From: Myxococcales bacterium
GTDB lineage: Bacteria; Myxococcota_A; Polyangia; Polyangiales; Polyangiaceae
Direction of reading: 5' to 3'
Length of the DNA stretch: 64,000 bases
Assembly (NCBI GenBank): GCA_947473045.1
Contig: CANJCO010000005.1
Span: 1 to 64,000 of the forward strand
The notes under the pieces were generated by a model. The model was not told where the DNA came from. It made no database searches and was given only the letters and a program-made list of their open reading frames with translations. Shown piece by piece: positions 37,024 to 44,936 of the stretch; the first letter of the stretch is position 1; every line of letters begins with the position of its first letter. Both the position numbers and the translations under genes were made by a program.

Positions 37024-37536
37024 ATGAAGCGCACCCTCACAGCTTTGGCCCTCGCGTTTGCACTCGTCGTTTCGGCAGCGGCGCACGCGGCCGATCCCGT
37101 CGATTTCACCCTCGAGACGTCTTCGGGAAGCAGCGAGGCGCTGGCGGCCTATCGCGGAAAAGTGGTCGTCGTCTTTTACGAAGACCGCCACCACACCGAG
37201 ACGAACGCGAAGGTCAAAGAGGCGGTGGCGAGATACGGCCTCGAAAACAAGCTCCAGGACAAAGTCGTGGTGCTCGCCGTGGCCAACCTCAAGGGCTACG
37301 ACTTCGCCCCCGCGAGCACGATCGCGCGCCAGGCGATCCGCGCCATCGCTTCGCGCTTTGGCATCTCGATCTGGCTCGACTGGAAGGGCATCGTCATCGA
37401 CAAACTCGGCGTGCAGGACAGCAACGCCAATGTCGTCGTCGTCGACAAAAACGGCGCGCCGGCCTGGAAGAAGTCAGGCCGGCTTGGTGACGCCGAGCAA
37501 CGCGATCTGCTGACCGCCGTGAGCGCCGCGCTGTGA
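37024..37536 (+). CDS. secreted thioredoxin-fold protein
   Basis: A 170-residue protein. The ATG at 37024 starts a signal peptide (TALALAFALVVSAAAHA, cut before ADP). The mature part has the thioredoxin-like order: DFTLETSSG, then GKVVVVFYEDRHH in place of the WCxxC-bearing strand, VVVLAVANLKGYD, and NVVVVDKNGAPAW (the cis-Pro-side strand). There is no CxxC motif and no cysteine at all in the mature chain, so it cannot be a disulfide oxidoreductase. It resembles YtfJ-type periplasmic proteins of unknown role. It is divergent from crtI and convergent with lgt. Confidence 0.65.
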   Translation: MKRTLTALALAFALVVSAAAHAADPVDFTLETSSGSSEALAAYRGKVVVVFYEDRHHTETNAKVKEAVARYGLENKLQDKVVVLAVANLKGYDFAPASTIARQAIRAIASRFGISIWLDWKGIVIDKLGVQDSNANVVVVDKNGAPAWKKSGRLGDAEQRDLLTAVSAAL

Positions 37537-37544
37537 GCGCGGGG

Positions 37545-39053
37545 TCAGGGCGCCGCTTCGTCGTCTTCGTCGCCCTCGGCGCCTGAGGCAGGCTCCGGCG
37601 CGGTCTCTTCGGCCACAGCTTCGGCTGCGGCGGCCTCGGGCTTTTTCGCGCGCTTTTTTCCGCTGCGCTTCGGCCGCTCGGGCGCGCCCTCGGCGTCCTC
37701 GGCTTCGTCGTCGCCGCTTCGCTTTTTGCGCGCCGGCGCTTCGGCGGGGTCACCGGCCAACGCGGCCCCTTCGAGGCCAAGCGCCATCGCCAGCCTGGGC
37801 GAGCGCCGCGCGTCATCCCAGAGCTTGCTGAACGCGACCGCCGCCAGCACAGCCGACACCAGCCCGATGAATTGACTGGTCGAGTACGCGTAGTCGTCGA
37901 CCTCGAACTGCCCCGTCTTGAGGATGACGAACGCGGCAACGCCGGGAACGAACGCGAGCACGGTGGCGCCCATGCGAAGCTGCGGCGCGGAGATCGCCTT
38001 GGCAAAGCCGTAGACGAACGCGGCGCCCATCGCCACGAGCCCGAAGCTCACGAGCACGTAGCGATCGGAGTGAAACGGCAGGCTGCCGCGCTCGGCGTCG
38101 TCGCGCAGCAACTCGATGAGAAAGCGCAGAAAACCGTAGCCGAACACGAACGTCAGAAAGAGCTGGCCGCGGAATTTCTGGACCTTGCGCTGCCAGAGCA
38201 GCAGCGCGAGCAGCCCAAGACCGATCGCCGACTCGTAGAGCTGCGTCGGGTGCACCGGAAACGACGCGTCCTTCAATGCGACGCAGTCGGCGGCCTTGTA
38301 GATGCCCCGCGCGCAGAGATCGGCATGGTGCGCGAACGCGGGCGAGCCCGGGATCGGCACGCCGTTTTCGAAGTACCCGAGGGTGCCCTCGGCGAGCTTG
38401 GGGAAGGTGCCTGCCTTCTTCAGGAGCGCAGGCGCCGAGTCGCTCAGGCGCATGCCGAAGTCGCAACCGTAGAGGTAGCAACCGATGCGCGTGATGAACA
38501 AACCGGCCGCAATGCTCGGAGCCGCCACGTCGCCCCACGGCATGAGGCGAATGCGGTGGCGGGCCAAAAATGCCCAGCTGCCGAGGTAGCCCCCGATGAA
38601 GCCGCCGTACGCCACGAGCCCGCCCTTGCGCAGCGCAAAGTAGTCGGCGGTGGTGTGGAACTCGTCGAGGTTGGTAAGAATGTAAAGTACACGCGATCCC
38701 GCCAGCGCCGCGAGCGCCGTCCACACGTAGCAGTTCGCCATCGTTTCGACGGGCAGCCCCGTGCGCTTTGCGAGCGGCAGGGTGATGTACCAGCCGACCA
38801 CGAGCGACAGCCCGAGCATCACGCCATAGGAAAAGATCGGGACGTTTTCGGCCCGGTACTCGGCGCCGCGCCAGTAGTACGCGGCCGCGCCGGCTGCGGC
38901 GGCCACGATGAGGCCGACGAGCGCGTCCTGCTTCGCTGCGCGCCGCTGCGCCCACAATGCGTAGACGGCGGAGAGCGCCGCGAGGGCCACGAGCGCCCAC
39001 CAGATTTTCAGGGGCCGGTTGGGCAGAGGGATGTGAAAGAGGATCGGATGCAT
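37545..39053 (-). CDS. lgt: prolipoprotein diacylglyceryl transferase
   Basis: A 502-residue polytopic enzyme that transfers diacylglycerol from phosphatidylglycerol to the lipobox cysteine. Landmarks are IFSYGVMLGL, RKGGLVAYGGFIGG, FITRIGCYLYGCDFG (the Lgt signature, with the Arg kept) and FPVHPTQLYE. The His of the E. coli HGGLIG motif reads Tyr (AYGGFIG), a variant also found in other bacteria. E. coli Lgt has about 290 residues. This one has an extra N-terminal membrane helix, an extra C-terminal membrane region and a charged Lys/Glu/Ala tail of about 80 residues. Many predicted lipoproteins in the next 22 kb would be its substrates. Confidence 0.9.
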   Translation of the reverse strand: MHPILFHIPLPNRPLKIWWALVALAALSAVYALWAQRRAAKQDALVGLIVAAAAGAAAYYWRGAEYRAENVPIFSYGVMLGLSLVVGWYITLPLAKRTGLPVETMANCYVWTALAALAGSRVLYILTNLDEFHTTADYFALRKGGLVAYGGFIGGYLGSWAFLARHRIRLMPWGDVAAPSIAAGLFITRIGCYLYGCDFGMRLSDSAPALLKKAGTFPKLAEGTLGYFENGVPIPGSPAFAHHADLCARGIYKAADCVALKDASFPVHPTQLYESAIGLGLLALLLWQRKVQKFRGQLFLTFVFGYGFLRFLIELLRDDAERGSLPFHSDRYVLVSFGLVAMGAAFVYGFAKAISAPQLRMGATVLAFVPGVAAFVILKTGQFEVDDYAYSTSQFIGLVSAVLAAVAFSKLWDDARRSPRLAMALGLEGAALAGDPAEAPARKKRSGDDEAEDAEGAPERPKRSGKKRAKKPEAAAAEAVAEETAPEPASGAEGDEDDEAAP

Positions 39054-39150
39054 GGAAGGCTGGCGCCCTTATACGAAATTCCAGCCGCCGGGGCGCCGGA
39101 TCTTCGCGGCGGGGCCCGACGCGGCCGGCGGTGTGATAAACACGACCCCG

Positions 39151-39972
39151 ATGCGTAGCGCCCTGTTTGCATTGGTTGTCGTGGCCTGCGTGCCACCCGG
39201 AAACAGCACCCCAAGCGACGCCGGAGTGCCGACGTTCGCGTCCCCTCAGGCCACATCGACCGCGGCGAAGTCCTCGCCTGGCGCGATGACCACCCCCTTC
39301 GAGGACAACTTCGATCGCGCGCCCGCACGGCGCACCGTCGCCCCGCTCGCGCTCACTTTCGGCGACGCCGCGGGGGAGGCCGCTGCGGTCTCCATCGAGG
39401 CGGCCACGAGCGCCGACGACGGTCTGGGGCCCAACTGGCGTCAGGCCCAGACGAGCGTCTGGCACATCGAAAATGGCCGCCTTTGCGGTCAGGGCGCGCG
39501 AAACCACGGCGTTTGGCTAAACCGCGTGATGCCGGTCAACGCGCGCATCGAGTTCGATGCGATCAGCGACTCGACGCAGGGCGATCTCAAGGCCGAAGTC
39601 TGGGGCGACGGGCAGTCGTCAGCCGCGTCGATCTCGTACACCGACGCCACGAGCTACCTCACGATTCTCGGCGGCTGGAAGAACAAGTTTCACGTGCTCG
39701 CGCGCATCAACGAACACGGCGAAGACCGCAAACAGATCGTGATCGACACCACCAGCGACGACCCGCGCGAGCGCCCCGCTGTGCGCGGCCAGAGCTACCG
39801 CTTCAAGATCGAGCGCTCCGACGGTCACACGGTGCGATGGTGGGTCGACGGGCTCGAGTATCTCACTTACGATGATCCCTCGCCGCTCGCTGGCGCCGGC
39901 CACGATCACTTCGGATTCAACGACTGGGAAGTGAAGCTCTGTTTCGACAACGTGAAGGTGACGCCGCTCTGA
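39151..39972 (+). CDS. lipoprotein with concanavalin-like beta-sandwich domain
   Basis: A 273-residue protein. The ATG at 39151 starts a short signal sequence ending in LVVVAC, a lipobox with Cys at residue 14. After a Ser/Thr-rich linker, residues 50-273 resemble the jelly-roll fold of DUF1961/3-keto-disaccharide-hydrolase-like proteins: FEDNFDRA, WHIENGRLCGQG, YRFKIERSDGHTVRWWVDG and FGFNDWEVKLCFDNVKV. Those families bind or cleave sugars, but no catalytic residues can be assigned. TGATAAAC at 39136-39143 could be a -10 element about ten bases before the start. It is divergent from lgt. Confidence 0.6.
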   Translation: MRSALFALVVVACVPPGNSTPSDAGVPTFASPQATSTAAKSSPGAMTTPFEDNFDRAPARRTVAPLALTFGDAAGEAAAVSIEAATSADDGLGPNWRQAQTSVWHIENGRLCGQGARNHGVWLNRVMPVNARIEFDAISDSTQGDLKAEVWGDGQSSAASISYTDATSYLTILGGWKNKFHVLARINEHGEDRKQIVIDTTSDDPRERPAVRGQSYRFKIERSDGHTVRWWVDGLEYLTYDDPSPLAGAGHDHFGFNDWEVKLCFDNVKVTPL

Positions 39973-40047
39973 GTCGCCGAGGGGCGGGGGCTCCGCGTGC
40001 GACGGGCAGTCACGGGCTGCAGCAAACCCAAGTGAGGAAGCCGTAGC

Positions 40048-41010
40048 GTGGAAGTATCGGAGTTCGAAGTGTTGCTCGGGGAGCTCGAAACGCGGGTGGA
40101 TCGCCTGCGTTCGCTCTACGAGCAGTATTTCATGGGCATCGAAAAGCTCATCCCTTCGGTGCCTCACAAAGACGTCGATCGACGCATTCAGATCCTGAGG
40201 CGCGAGCAGCCAAGAAACACGGGCCTGCGCTTCCGCTTCCAGATGGTCATTCAGCGGTACAACACCTACCAGAGCTACTGGATGCGCGTGTGCCGGCAGA
40301 TCGAGGAAGGCACCTACAAGCGCGACGTGATCCGCGCCAAAAAGCGCCTCGGTGACGACGCCGCGCGGCCTGCAGGCTCACCCGGCGCGAGCGCGGACCG
40401 CCAGGAGGGACTCGACGCCTACGAGCTGGCCGACGACGATCTCGAAGAGGAGCTCGAAGACTTCCTCGAAGACGACGAGCCCGAGCGTCCGTCGGTGGTG
40501 ACCGCGCCCGTTTCAGTGCCGAGGCCGTCGTTCGTGCCGGCAGCCCCGGTCACGCGCCCGTCGCTGACAGGCGACCCGCCCTCGTCGCGCCCTTCGTTCG
40601 CGCCGATGAGCCGGCCCGCGGCGCTCGCGGGGCTCGCACGACCCGCATGGAAGAAGGTCGATGGACAGGAGGCGGCGGACGCCGGACGCGAGTCGACGGT
40701 TGCCCCCGAACCGAGGCCGGTCGCCCAAGCGCCGAGGCCGGTAGCGGCGGCGCCGCAGCAGCCGCGCGAGGCCGCTCCGCGCAAGCCCGAGGGAGACCTC
40801 AGCGAAGAGCGCATCCGCAAAATTTACTCGCAGTACGTCGATACGAAGCGGCAGCAAAACGAGTCGACCGCCAAGCTCACCTACGACGATCTCGCGCGCA
40901 CGATTCGCGACTCGAGCGCAAAGCTGCGCGAGCGCCACGCCGGCAAGAACGTGGATTTCGAAGTCTCGGTGCGCGATGGCAAGACGGTGCTCAAGCCCGT
41001 CGTAAAGTAG
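40048..41010 (+). CDS. conserved coiled-coil protein with Pro-rich linker; function unknown
   Basis: A 320-residue cytoplasmic protein with a GTG start at 40048 supported by GAGGAAG at 40034-40040. Residues 1-95 are helical and probably coiled coil (LLGELETRVDRLRSLYEQYF..., then FRFQMVIQRYNTYQSYWMR). Residues 110-150 are very acidic (LEEELEDFLEDDE). Residues 150-245 are Pro/Ala/Ser-rich and disordered. The last 70 residues form a second conserved block (RIRKIYSQYVDTKRQQNES, ending VSVRDGKTVLKPVVK). I recall similar two-block proteins in myxobacteria without assigned function. The layout suggests a scaffold or an adaptor between two partners. Confidence 0.6.
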   Translation: MEVSEFEVLLGELETRVDRLRSLYEQYFMGIEKLIPSVPHKDVDRRIQILRREQPRNTGLRFRFQMVIQRYNTYQSYWMRVCRQIEEGTYKRDVIRAKKRLGDDAARPAGSPGASADRQEGLDAYELADDDLEEELEDFLEDDEPERPSVVTAPVSVPRPSFVPAAPVTRPSLTGDPPSSRPSFAPMSRPAALAGLARPAWKKVDGQEAADAGRESTVAPEPRPVAQAPRPVAAAPQQPREAAPRKPEGDLSEERIRKIYSQYVDTKRQQNESTAKLTYDDLARTIRDSSAKLRERHAGKNVDFEVSVRDGKTVLKPVVK

Positions 41011-41042
41011 CGCTCGGGCTCCGCAGGCCCCCCCGAATTGAG

Positions 41043-41055
41043 AGGCTGGCAGGCC
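41043..41055. repeat. 13-bp direct repeat, copy 1 (second copy 41189-41201)
   Basis: AGGCTGGCAGGCC occurs here and again at 41189-41201, flanking the terminator hairpins between two convergent genes. A partial copy (GCTGGCAGG) lies near 41069. The role is unknown; it may be a small dispersed repeat. Confidence 0.5.
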
Positions 41056-41136
41056 GTTTTGTAGCGGCGCTGGCAGGGCGCTCGAAATACGCGCTGCGAG
41101 GAATTGGCGAAGCCAGTTGCGTGCGGCGGGGACCGG

Positions 41137-41156
41137 CGAAAAAACCGCGTTTTTCG
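41137..41156. terminator. bidirectional rho-independent terminator candidate
   Basis: CGAAAAA-ACCGCG-TTTTTCG forms a 7-bp stem with runs of A and T in both arms, so either strand presents a T-rich 3' side. It lies 126 bases after the stop at 41010 and 47 bases beyond the stop of the convergent 83-residue gene, where both transcripts need to end. Confidence 0.5.
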
Positions 41157-41161
41157 GGGCG

Positions 41162-41179
41162 GGGAGGTGCATACCTCCC
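41162..41179. terminator. GC-rich hairpin beside the bidirectional terminator
   Basis: GGGAGGT-GCAT-ACCTCCC is a perfect 7-bp stem with a 4-base loop, five bases from the A/T hairpin. Read on the minus strand it is followed by the A/T hairpin and its T run, so it could strengthen termination of the 83-residue gene. Confidence 0.45.
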
Positions 41180-41203
41180 GGAGATGAAAGGCTGGCAGGC
41201 CTG

Positions 41204-41455
41204 CTAGTGTGCGCGGATCGACGGCGGGAGCGGCGTGAGACGCTCGTGGGCCGTGCAGAACAGGATCGCGCAGTGACGCGTGTCGTTCTGCTTGATGCGA
41301 CCGCACAGCGCGACGAGATCTTCGTCGCAGTCGACCACGCTGCCCTCCACGGGCTGCGCGGTGCGCGCGTCGTAGCGGCACTCGTCGAGGGCGACCCAGC
41401 GCCCCTGATATTGCTCTGTTTGACGAATCTCAGGCCAGGTCAGTCGACTGCCCAT
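41204..41455 (-). CDS. small DUF5678-like protein
   Basis: An 83-residue protein; the ATG at 41455 is preceded by GGGGGAAGAGG eight bases upstream, a strong ribosome site, so this start is preferred over longer versions. The central part (YQGRWVALDECRYD...GSVVDCDEDLVALCGRIKQN, then CAILFCT) fits the DUF5678 pattern: a small beta-alpha protein whose strand G.WVAL is followed by a 'v..g.d...l...i' helix. The function of that family is unknown. It is isolated, divergent from the Cys-rich lipoprotein pair, with a terminator complex downstream. Confidence 0.6.
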   Translation of the reverse strand: MGSRLTWPEIRQTEQYQGRWVALDECRYDARTAQPVEGSVVDCDEDLVALCGRIKQNDTRHCAILFCTAHERLTPLPPSIRAH

Positions 41456-41680
41456 GCACTCAACCTCTTCCCCCACAACGAACACCATACGGGGTCCGAA
41501 ACGCTCGTGCCTCGTTGCGCCAAACCGAGCGGGCCAATCCCCGTCGCCTTGAAACGCTCCCCGAGTACACCGCATTATCTGCGCGAGTCAAGGAAGCCTC
41601 AGGCCGCCGCTGAACGGGCGTATCGCGCAGGGATCACCGCCTGAAGCGCGCCCCGGACGCCGAGTCCGCCGAGGTCGTGC

Positions 41681-41686
41681 TACAAT
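41681..41686 (+). promoter_or_regulatory. candidate -10 box of the Cys-rich lipoprotein pair
   Basis: TACAAT lies 22 bases before the ATG at 41709, with GGAGG (41700-41704) between. No convincing -35 box is seen. Its position speaks against the in-frame ATG at 41685 as the translation start. Confidence 0.3.
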
Positions 41687-41708
41687 GACGCCCTCTTACG
41701 GAGGCTGC

Positions 41709-42647
41709 ATGGGCGCGAGTTTGGTTTGGGTTGGCCGCGCGGCGGCGGCGGGGTTCGCAGTAGCGGCGGTATGGGCCTGCGCAACCAGCAATGAGCTGCC
41801 GCCCGATCCCGCGGCGGCCTGCACCGGCGGCACGGCCCTCTGCGGCGACCAGTGCGTGCTGCAGCAGAGCGACCGGCAGAACTGCGGCGCGTGCGGGGCC
41901 GTATGCAAATCGGGCGAGGTCTGCAACCAGGGCAAATGCGCGCTGACCTGCAGCGGCGGCCTGAACAACTGCAGCGCAGGCTGTGTCGATCTCAAAAACG
42001 ACACGAAAAATTGCGGCAACTGCGGCGTGGCCTGCAAGAGCGGCAACGTGTGTTTCAAAGGCGCGTGCGTCTCGTCGTGCGGCGCTGCCGGCACGCTCTG
42101 TGCGGCCACGGCCGACGCGGGCGCGTTCTGCGCAAACACCCAGACCGACACGGCCAACTGCGGCGCGTGCCTCAACGCGTGCAGCCCTGGACAGGCGTGC
42201 CTTTCGGGCAAGTGCACCGACAACTGCGGCCCTGGCGGGTCGCTCTGCAAAGACATCGACGGCGGGCCGACCTACTGCGCGCAGACGATGGCCGACAATC
42301 TCAACTGCGGCAGCTGCGGCACGGCGTGCTCGCCCGGCCAGGTGTGCACCGGCGGCGCGTGCCAGGACAACTGCGGCGCGGGCGAAACGCTGTGCACCGA
42401 CAGTGACGGCGGGGCGCCCTACTGCGCGCGGACCGACTCCGACAACCAGAACTGCGGAGGCTGCGCAATGCCCTGCCCGCAAGGCCAGAGCTGCCAGGTT
42501 GGCGTGTGCGCGGTCGCCTGCCAGTCCGGGCTCACCGCGTGCGGCCCGCAGTGCGTCGACACGAAGACCAGCCGATCCAACTGCGGCGGCTGCGGCAATG
42601 CCTGCCCGCAAAACTCAGTGAGCTGCGTCGGAGGAGTCTGTCAATGA
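41709..42647 (+). CDS. Cys-rich Stig1-like repeat lipoprotein (first of tandem pair)
   Basis: A 312-residue exported protein. The N terminus has a hydrophobic segment ending in AVWAC, a marginal lipobox. The mature part is six repeats of about 35-45 residues, each with an NCG.C...C core (NCGACGAVC, NCGNCGVAC, NCGACLNAC, NCGSCGTAC, NCGGCAMPC, NCGGCGNAC) followed by G..C..G.C. This is the pattern of Stig1-like Cys-rich proteins, expanded in myxobacteria. All cysteines probably form disulfides outside the cytoplasm. Asp/Gly spacers (DADAG-like, DIDGG, DSDGG) may bind calcium. It overlaps the next gene by four bases (ATGA). Confidence 0.8.
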   Translation: MGASLVWVGRAAAAGFAVAAVWACATSNELPPDPAAACTGGTALCGDQCVLQQSDRQNCGACGAVCKSGEVCNQGKCALTCSGGLNNCSAGCVDLKNDTKNCGNCGVACKSGNVCFKGACVSSCGAAGTLCAATADAGAFCANTQTDTANCGACLNACSPGQACLSGKCTDNCGPGGSLCKDIDGGPTYCAQTMADNLNCGSCGTACSPGQVCTGGACQDNCGAGETLCTDSDGGAPYCARTDSDNQNCGGCAMPCPQGQSCQVGVCAVACQSGLTACGPQCVDTKTSRSNCGGCGNACPQNSVSCVGGVCQ

Positions 42648-43996
42648 ACCAGAATCGATCGATGTGGGCAGTGGCTACGAAGTGCACGTTCGCCGCCCTC
42701 ACTGCGCTTGGCCTTGTTGTGGTGGGGTGCCTCGGTGACGTCTCGACGCCGCCCAAGACCTGCGCCAAGGGCGAGAGCGTTTGCGACAACGCGTGCGTCG
42801 ACACTGCCACGAGCCCGAAGAATTGCGGCGCGTGCGGAAGCGCCTGCGCTGCGGGGCTCGTCTGTTCGGCGGGGGCCTGCGCCCTCGAGTGCGCCGGCAA
42901 ATCGACCAACTGCGCCAGCGCGTGCGTCGACACCAACGTCGACCCGAAGAATTGCGGCGGATGCGAAAAGGCCTGCGCCGCCGGGCAAATTTGCTCTGCC
43001 GGCGCGTGCTCGGCGCAGTGCCCTGCCGCGCAGACGCTGTGCCTCGCCGACGGCGGGGCGGTGTCGTGCGTGACGACGCAGACCGACAGCGCAAACTGCG
43101 GCGCATGCGGCGCGAAATGCGACGCCGGCAAGGTCTGCTCGGGCGGCAAATGCGCCGACAACTGCGGCGCGGGCGCCACGTTTTGCCCAGGGCAGGACGG
43201 CGGCGCACCGTTCTGCGCCCAGACCGGCGGCGACAACGCGAACTGCGGCGCGTGCGGCAAGGCGTGCGCGGCGGGCCTCGTGTGCGTGGCGGGGAGCTGC
43301 ACCGGAAACTGCGGCGCGGGCGAGCTGCTCTGCCCGGGCCAGGATGCCGGCGCGCCCTACTGCGCAATCCCGGCGAGCGACAACGAAAATTGCGGCGCAT
43401 GCGGCAGCGTTTGCAAGACCGGAACCGTGTGCTCGGCCGGCAAGTGCGTGAGTCAGTGCTCACCGGGGCTGACCACGTGCGGGCAGCAGTGCCTCGACCT
43501 CCAGAGCGACCGCGACAACTGCGGCTCGTGCGGCGCGAAGTGCGGCGGAAACGCCCCTTATTGCGTGGGCGGATCGTGCGGCGCCGGGCTCATCTACCAG
43601 CAGACCATTCCGTCGGGCTCACTGCCCACGAGCAGCGCCCAGTGCCAGGCGTGGCATACGTTTCAGGCTTCGCTCACGGGATCGTATTCGACTGTCGTGC
43701 TGTCGGGCTCGAACGACCCGGTCGGCGTCACCTGCACCGGAAATGCGGCCAACCAGATCTGCCAGGCGCTCCACAACAACACGGTGGTGAGCGTGGCATG
43801 CGGCGGCAAAACCTGGAACGTCGGCAACTGCGCAGTGAGCGGGTACGAATCGGAGCTGAGCGCCGACGGCTCGACCTGCAGCTGCGACAATCCCGGCTAC
43901 ATCGCTCGGCCTTGCATCGGCAACGACAACTGGGGCGGCATCAAGGGAGCGACGTGCCAACCGCCCCAGCAGACGATCACGGTACAATGCAAATAG
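42644..43996 (+). CDS. Cys-rich Stig1-like repeat lipoprotein with extra C-terminal domain
   Basis: A 450-residue lipoprotein: the signal peptide ends in GLVVVGC (Cys at residue 29), a good lipobox. The ATG at 42644 overlaps the upstream stop and has GGAGGAG at 42630-42636. Six NCG.C repeats follow (NCGACGSAC, NCGGCEKAC, NCGACGAKC, NCGACGKAC, NCGACGSVC, NCGSCGAKC), clearly paralogous to the preceding gene. From about residue 310 a separate domain of 140 residues begins (QCQAWHTFQASL, SGYESELS, CSCDNPGYIARPCIG). It has its own cysteines and is not recognised; it may be an adhesive or carbohydrate-binding head. The pair looks like an old tandem duplication. Confidence 0.8.
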   Translation: MNQNRSMWAVATKCTFAALTALGLVVVGCLGDVSTPPKTCAKGESVCDNACVDTATSPKNCGACGSACAAGLVCSAGACALECAGKSTNCASACVDTNVDPKNCGGCEKACAAGQICSAGACSAQCPAAQTLCLADGGAVSCVTTQTDSANCGACGAKCDAGKVCSGGKCADNCGAGATFCPGQDGGAPFCAQTGGDNANCGACGKACAAGLVCVAGSCTGNCGAGELLCPGQDAGAPYCAIPASDNENCGACGSVCKTGTVCSAGKCVSQCSPGLTTCGQQCLDLQSDRDNCGSCGAKCGGNAPYCVGGSCGAGLIYQQTIPSGSLPTSSAQCQAWHTFQASLTGSYSTVVLSGSNDPVGVTCTGNAANQICQALHNNTVVSVACGGKTWNVGNCAVSGYESELSADGSTCSCDNPGYIARPCIGNDNWGGIKGATCQPPQQTITVQCK

Positions 43997-44011
43997 TTGT
44001 GAAGCTCTGAG

Positions 44012-44767
44012 TCAGGCTCGCCGCGCGCGCTTGGCTCTGAGCGACACGACTTTCGCTCCGCCCGCGGGCTCCCGGGGCGGCATGGCCACGATGAGCCTTT
44101 CGATCGCGGGCACATGCTCGCGCAGCGCGCGTTCGGCGCGCAGTTCGTCGATGGCGGCGTCGAAGACCACGACGATGACGTAAATGCCTGCGAAGCTTCG
44201 CGCGAGGAAGCCGCCCTGACGGCCTTGTTCGAGGTACGCGAGGTGGCCGCCCCGCGCCAGGGTGACGAGCGCGGGAAGCGCACGCACCCGGGCGATCGCC
44301 CGCTCGGCACGTCGCTTGGCCGACGGGGGCTCAGCAGGACGCCGCGGTTTGCCGATCCGCACCACCTCGGCGGGCTCGTGCGTGCCGACGACACCGCGCG
44401 CTGAGCCCCAAATCACGGGCGATCGTGCGTCGATCACCAGCGCGTCGCCTGCACCTGCGCGGCCTGCGAGCGCCCCGAGCTCCTCCGCGAGGGCCACGGC
44501 GGGACCATCGCCCTGCGGCGCCTTGGGCGAAAAAATGGCGAGCTCGAACGCGCGCACGAGGAGCAGCAACTTTCGCGTGAGGTCGGCGCGCTTTCTCGGC
44601 GCGACCTCGAACACAGCCTCGACGCACCGGTTTTGCGACAGCTCGACCCGCAGCGTTCGCGGCACGTCGGTCAGTGGTTCGAGGCGATCGAGCACGCGCA
44701 CGCGCAGCGCTCCGAGCTCACGCGCAACAAGTTCGGCAAATCGCTCGCGCGCTTCTTGAGTCGGCAT
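44012..44767 (-). CDS. conserved protein, possibly with Roadblock/LC7-like domains; function unknown
   Basis: A 251-residue soluble protein; the ATG at 44767 is preferred over 44836 because the first 23 residues of the longer form look unstructured. Two stretches read like Roadblock/LC7 folds: GDALVIDARSPVIWGSARG (about 108-126) and GGHLAYLEQGRQGGFLARSF with YVIVVVFD (about 170-205). A 'GVLVIDsdG' strand followed by a helix and a 'vvvvfd' strand is typical of that family, which partners small GTPases such as MglA in myxobacteria. The link is weak. It converges on the Cys-rich pair and is divergent from pdxH. Confidence 0.5.
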   Translation of the reverse strand: MPTQEARERFAELVARELGALRVRVLDRLEPLTDVPRTLRVELSQNRCVEAVFEVAPRKRADLTRKLLLLVRAFELAIFSPKAPQGDGPAVALAEELGALAGRAGAGDALVIDARSPVIWGSARGVVGTHEPAEVVRIGKPRRPAEPPSAKRRAERAIARVRALPALVTLARGGHLAYLEQGRQGGFLARSFAGIYVIVVVFDAAIDELRAERALREHVPAIERLIVAMPPREPAGGAKVVSLRAKRARRA

Positions 44768-44936
44768 GTCGGAGGCTCCCGTGAAAGCGCATGGAGGCGA
44801 CGGCGCGATCGCCGGCGGATCGGAACGTGGCAGCACGCGAGGTCAGGTTCGTGGGGCAGACAGTAGCCGGAGTGGGGGCCACCCGGCGCGCACCTTGAGC
44901 GTCGCTCGGCGCGGCCTTATCGTATGACACAACAAG

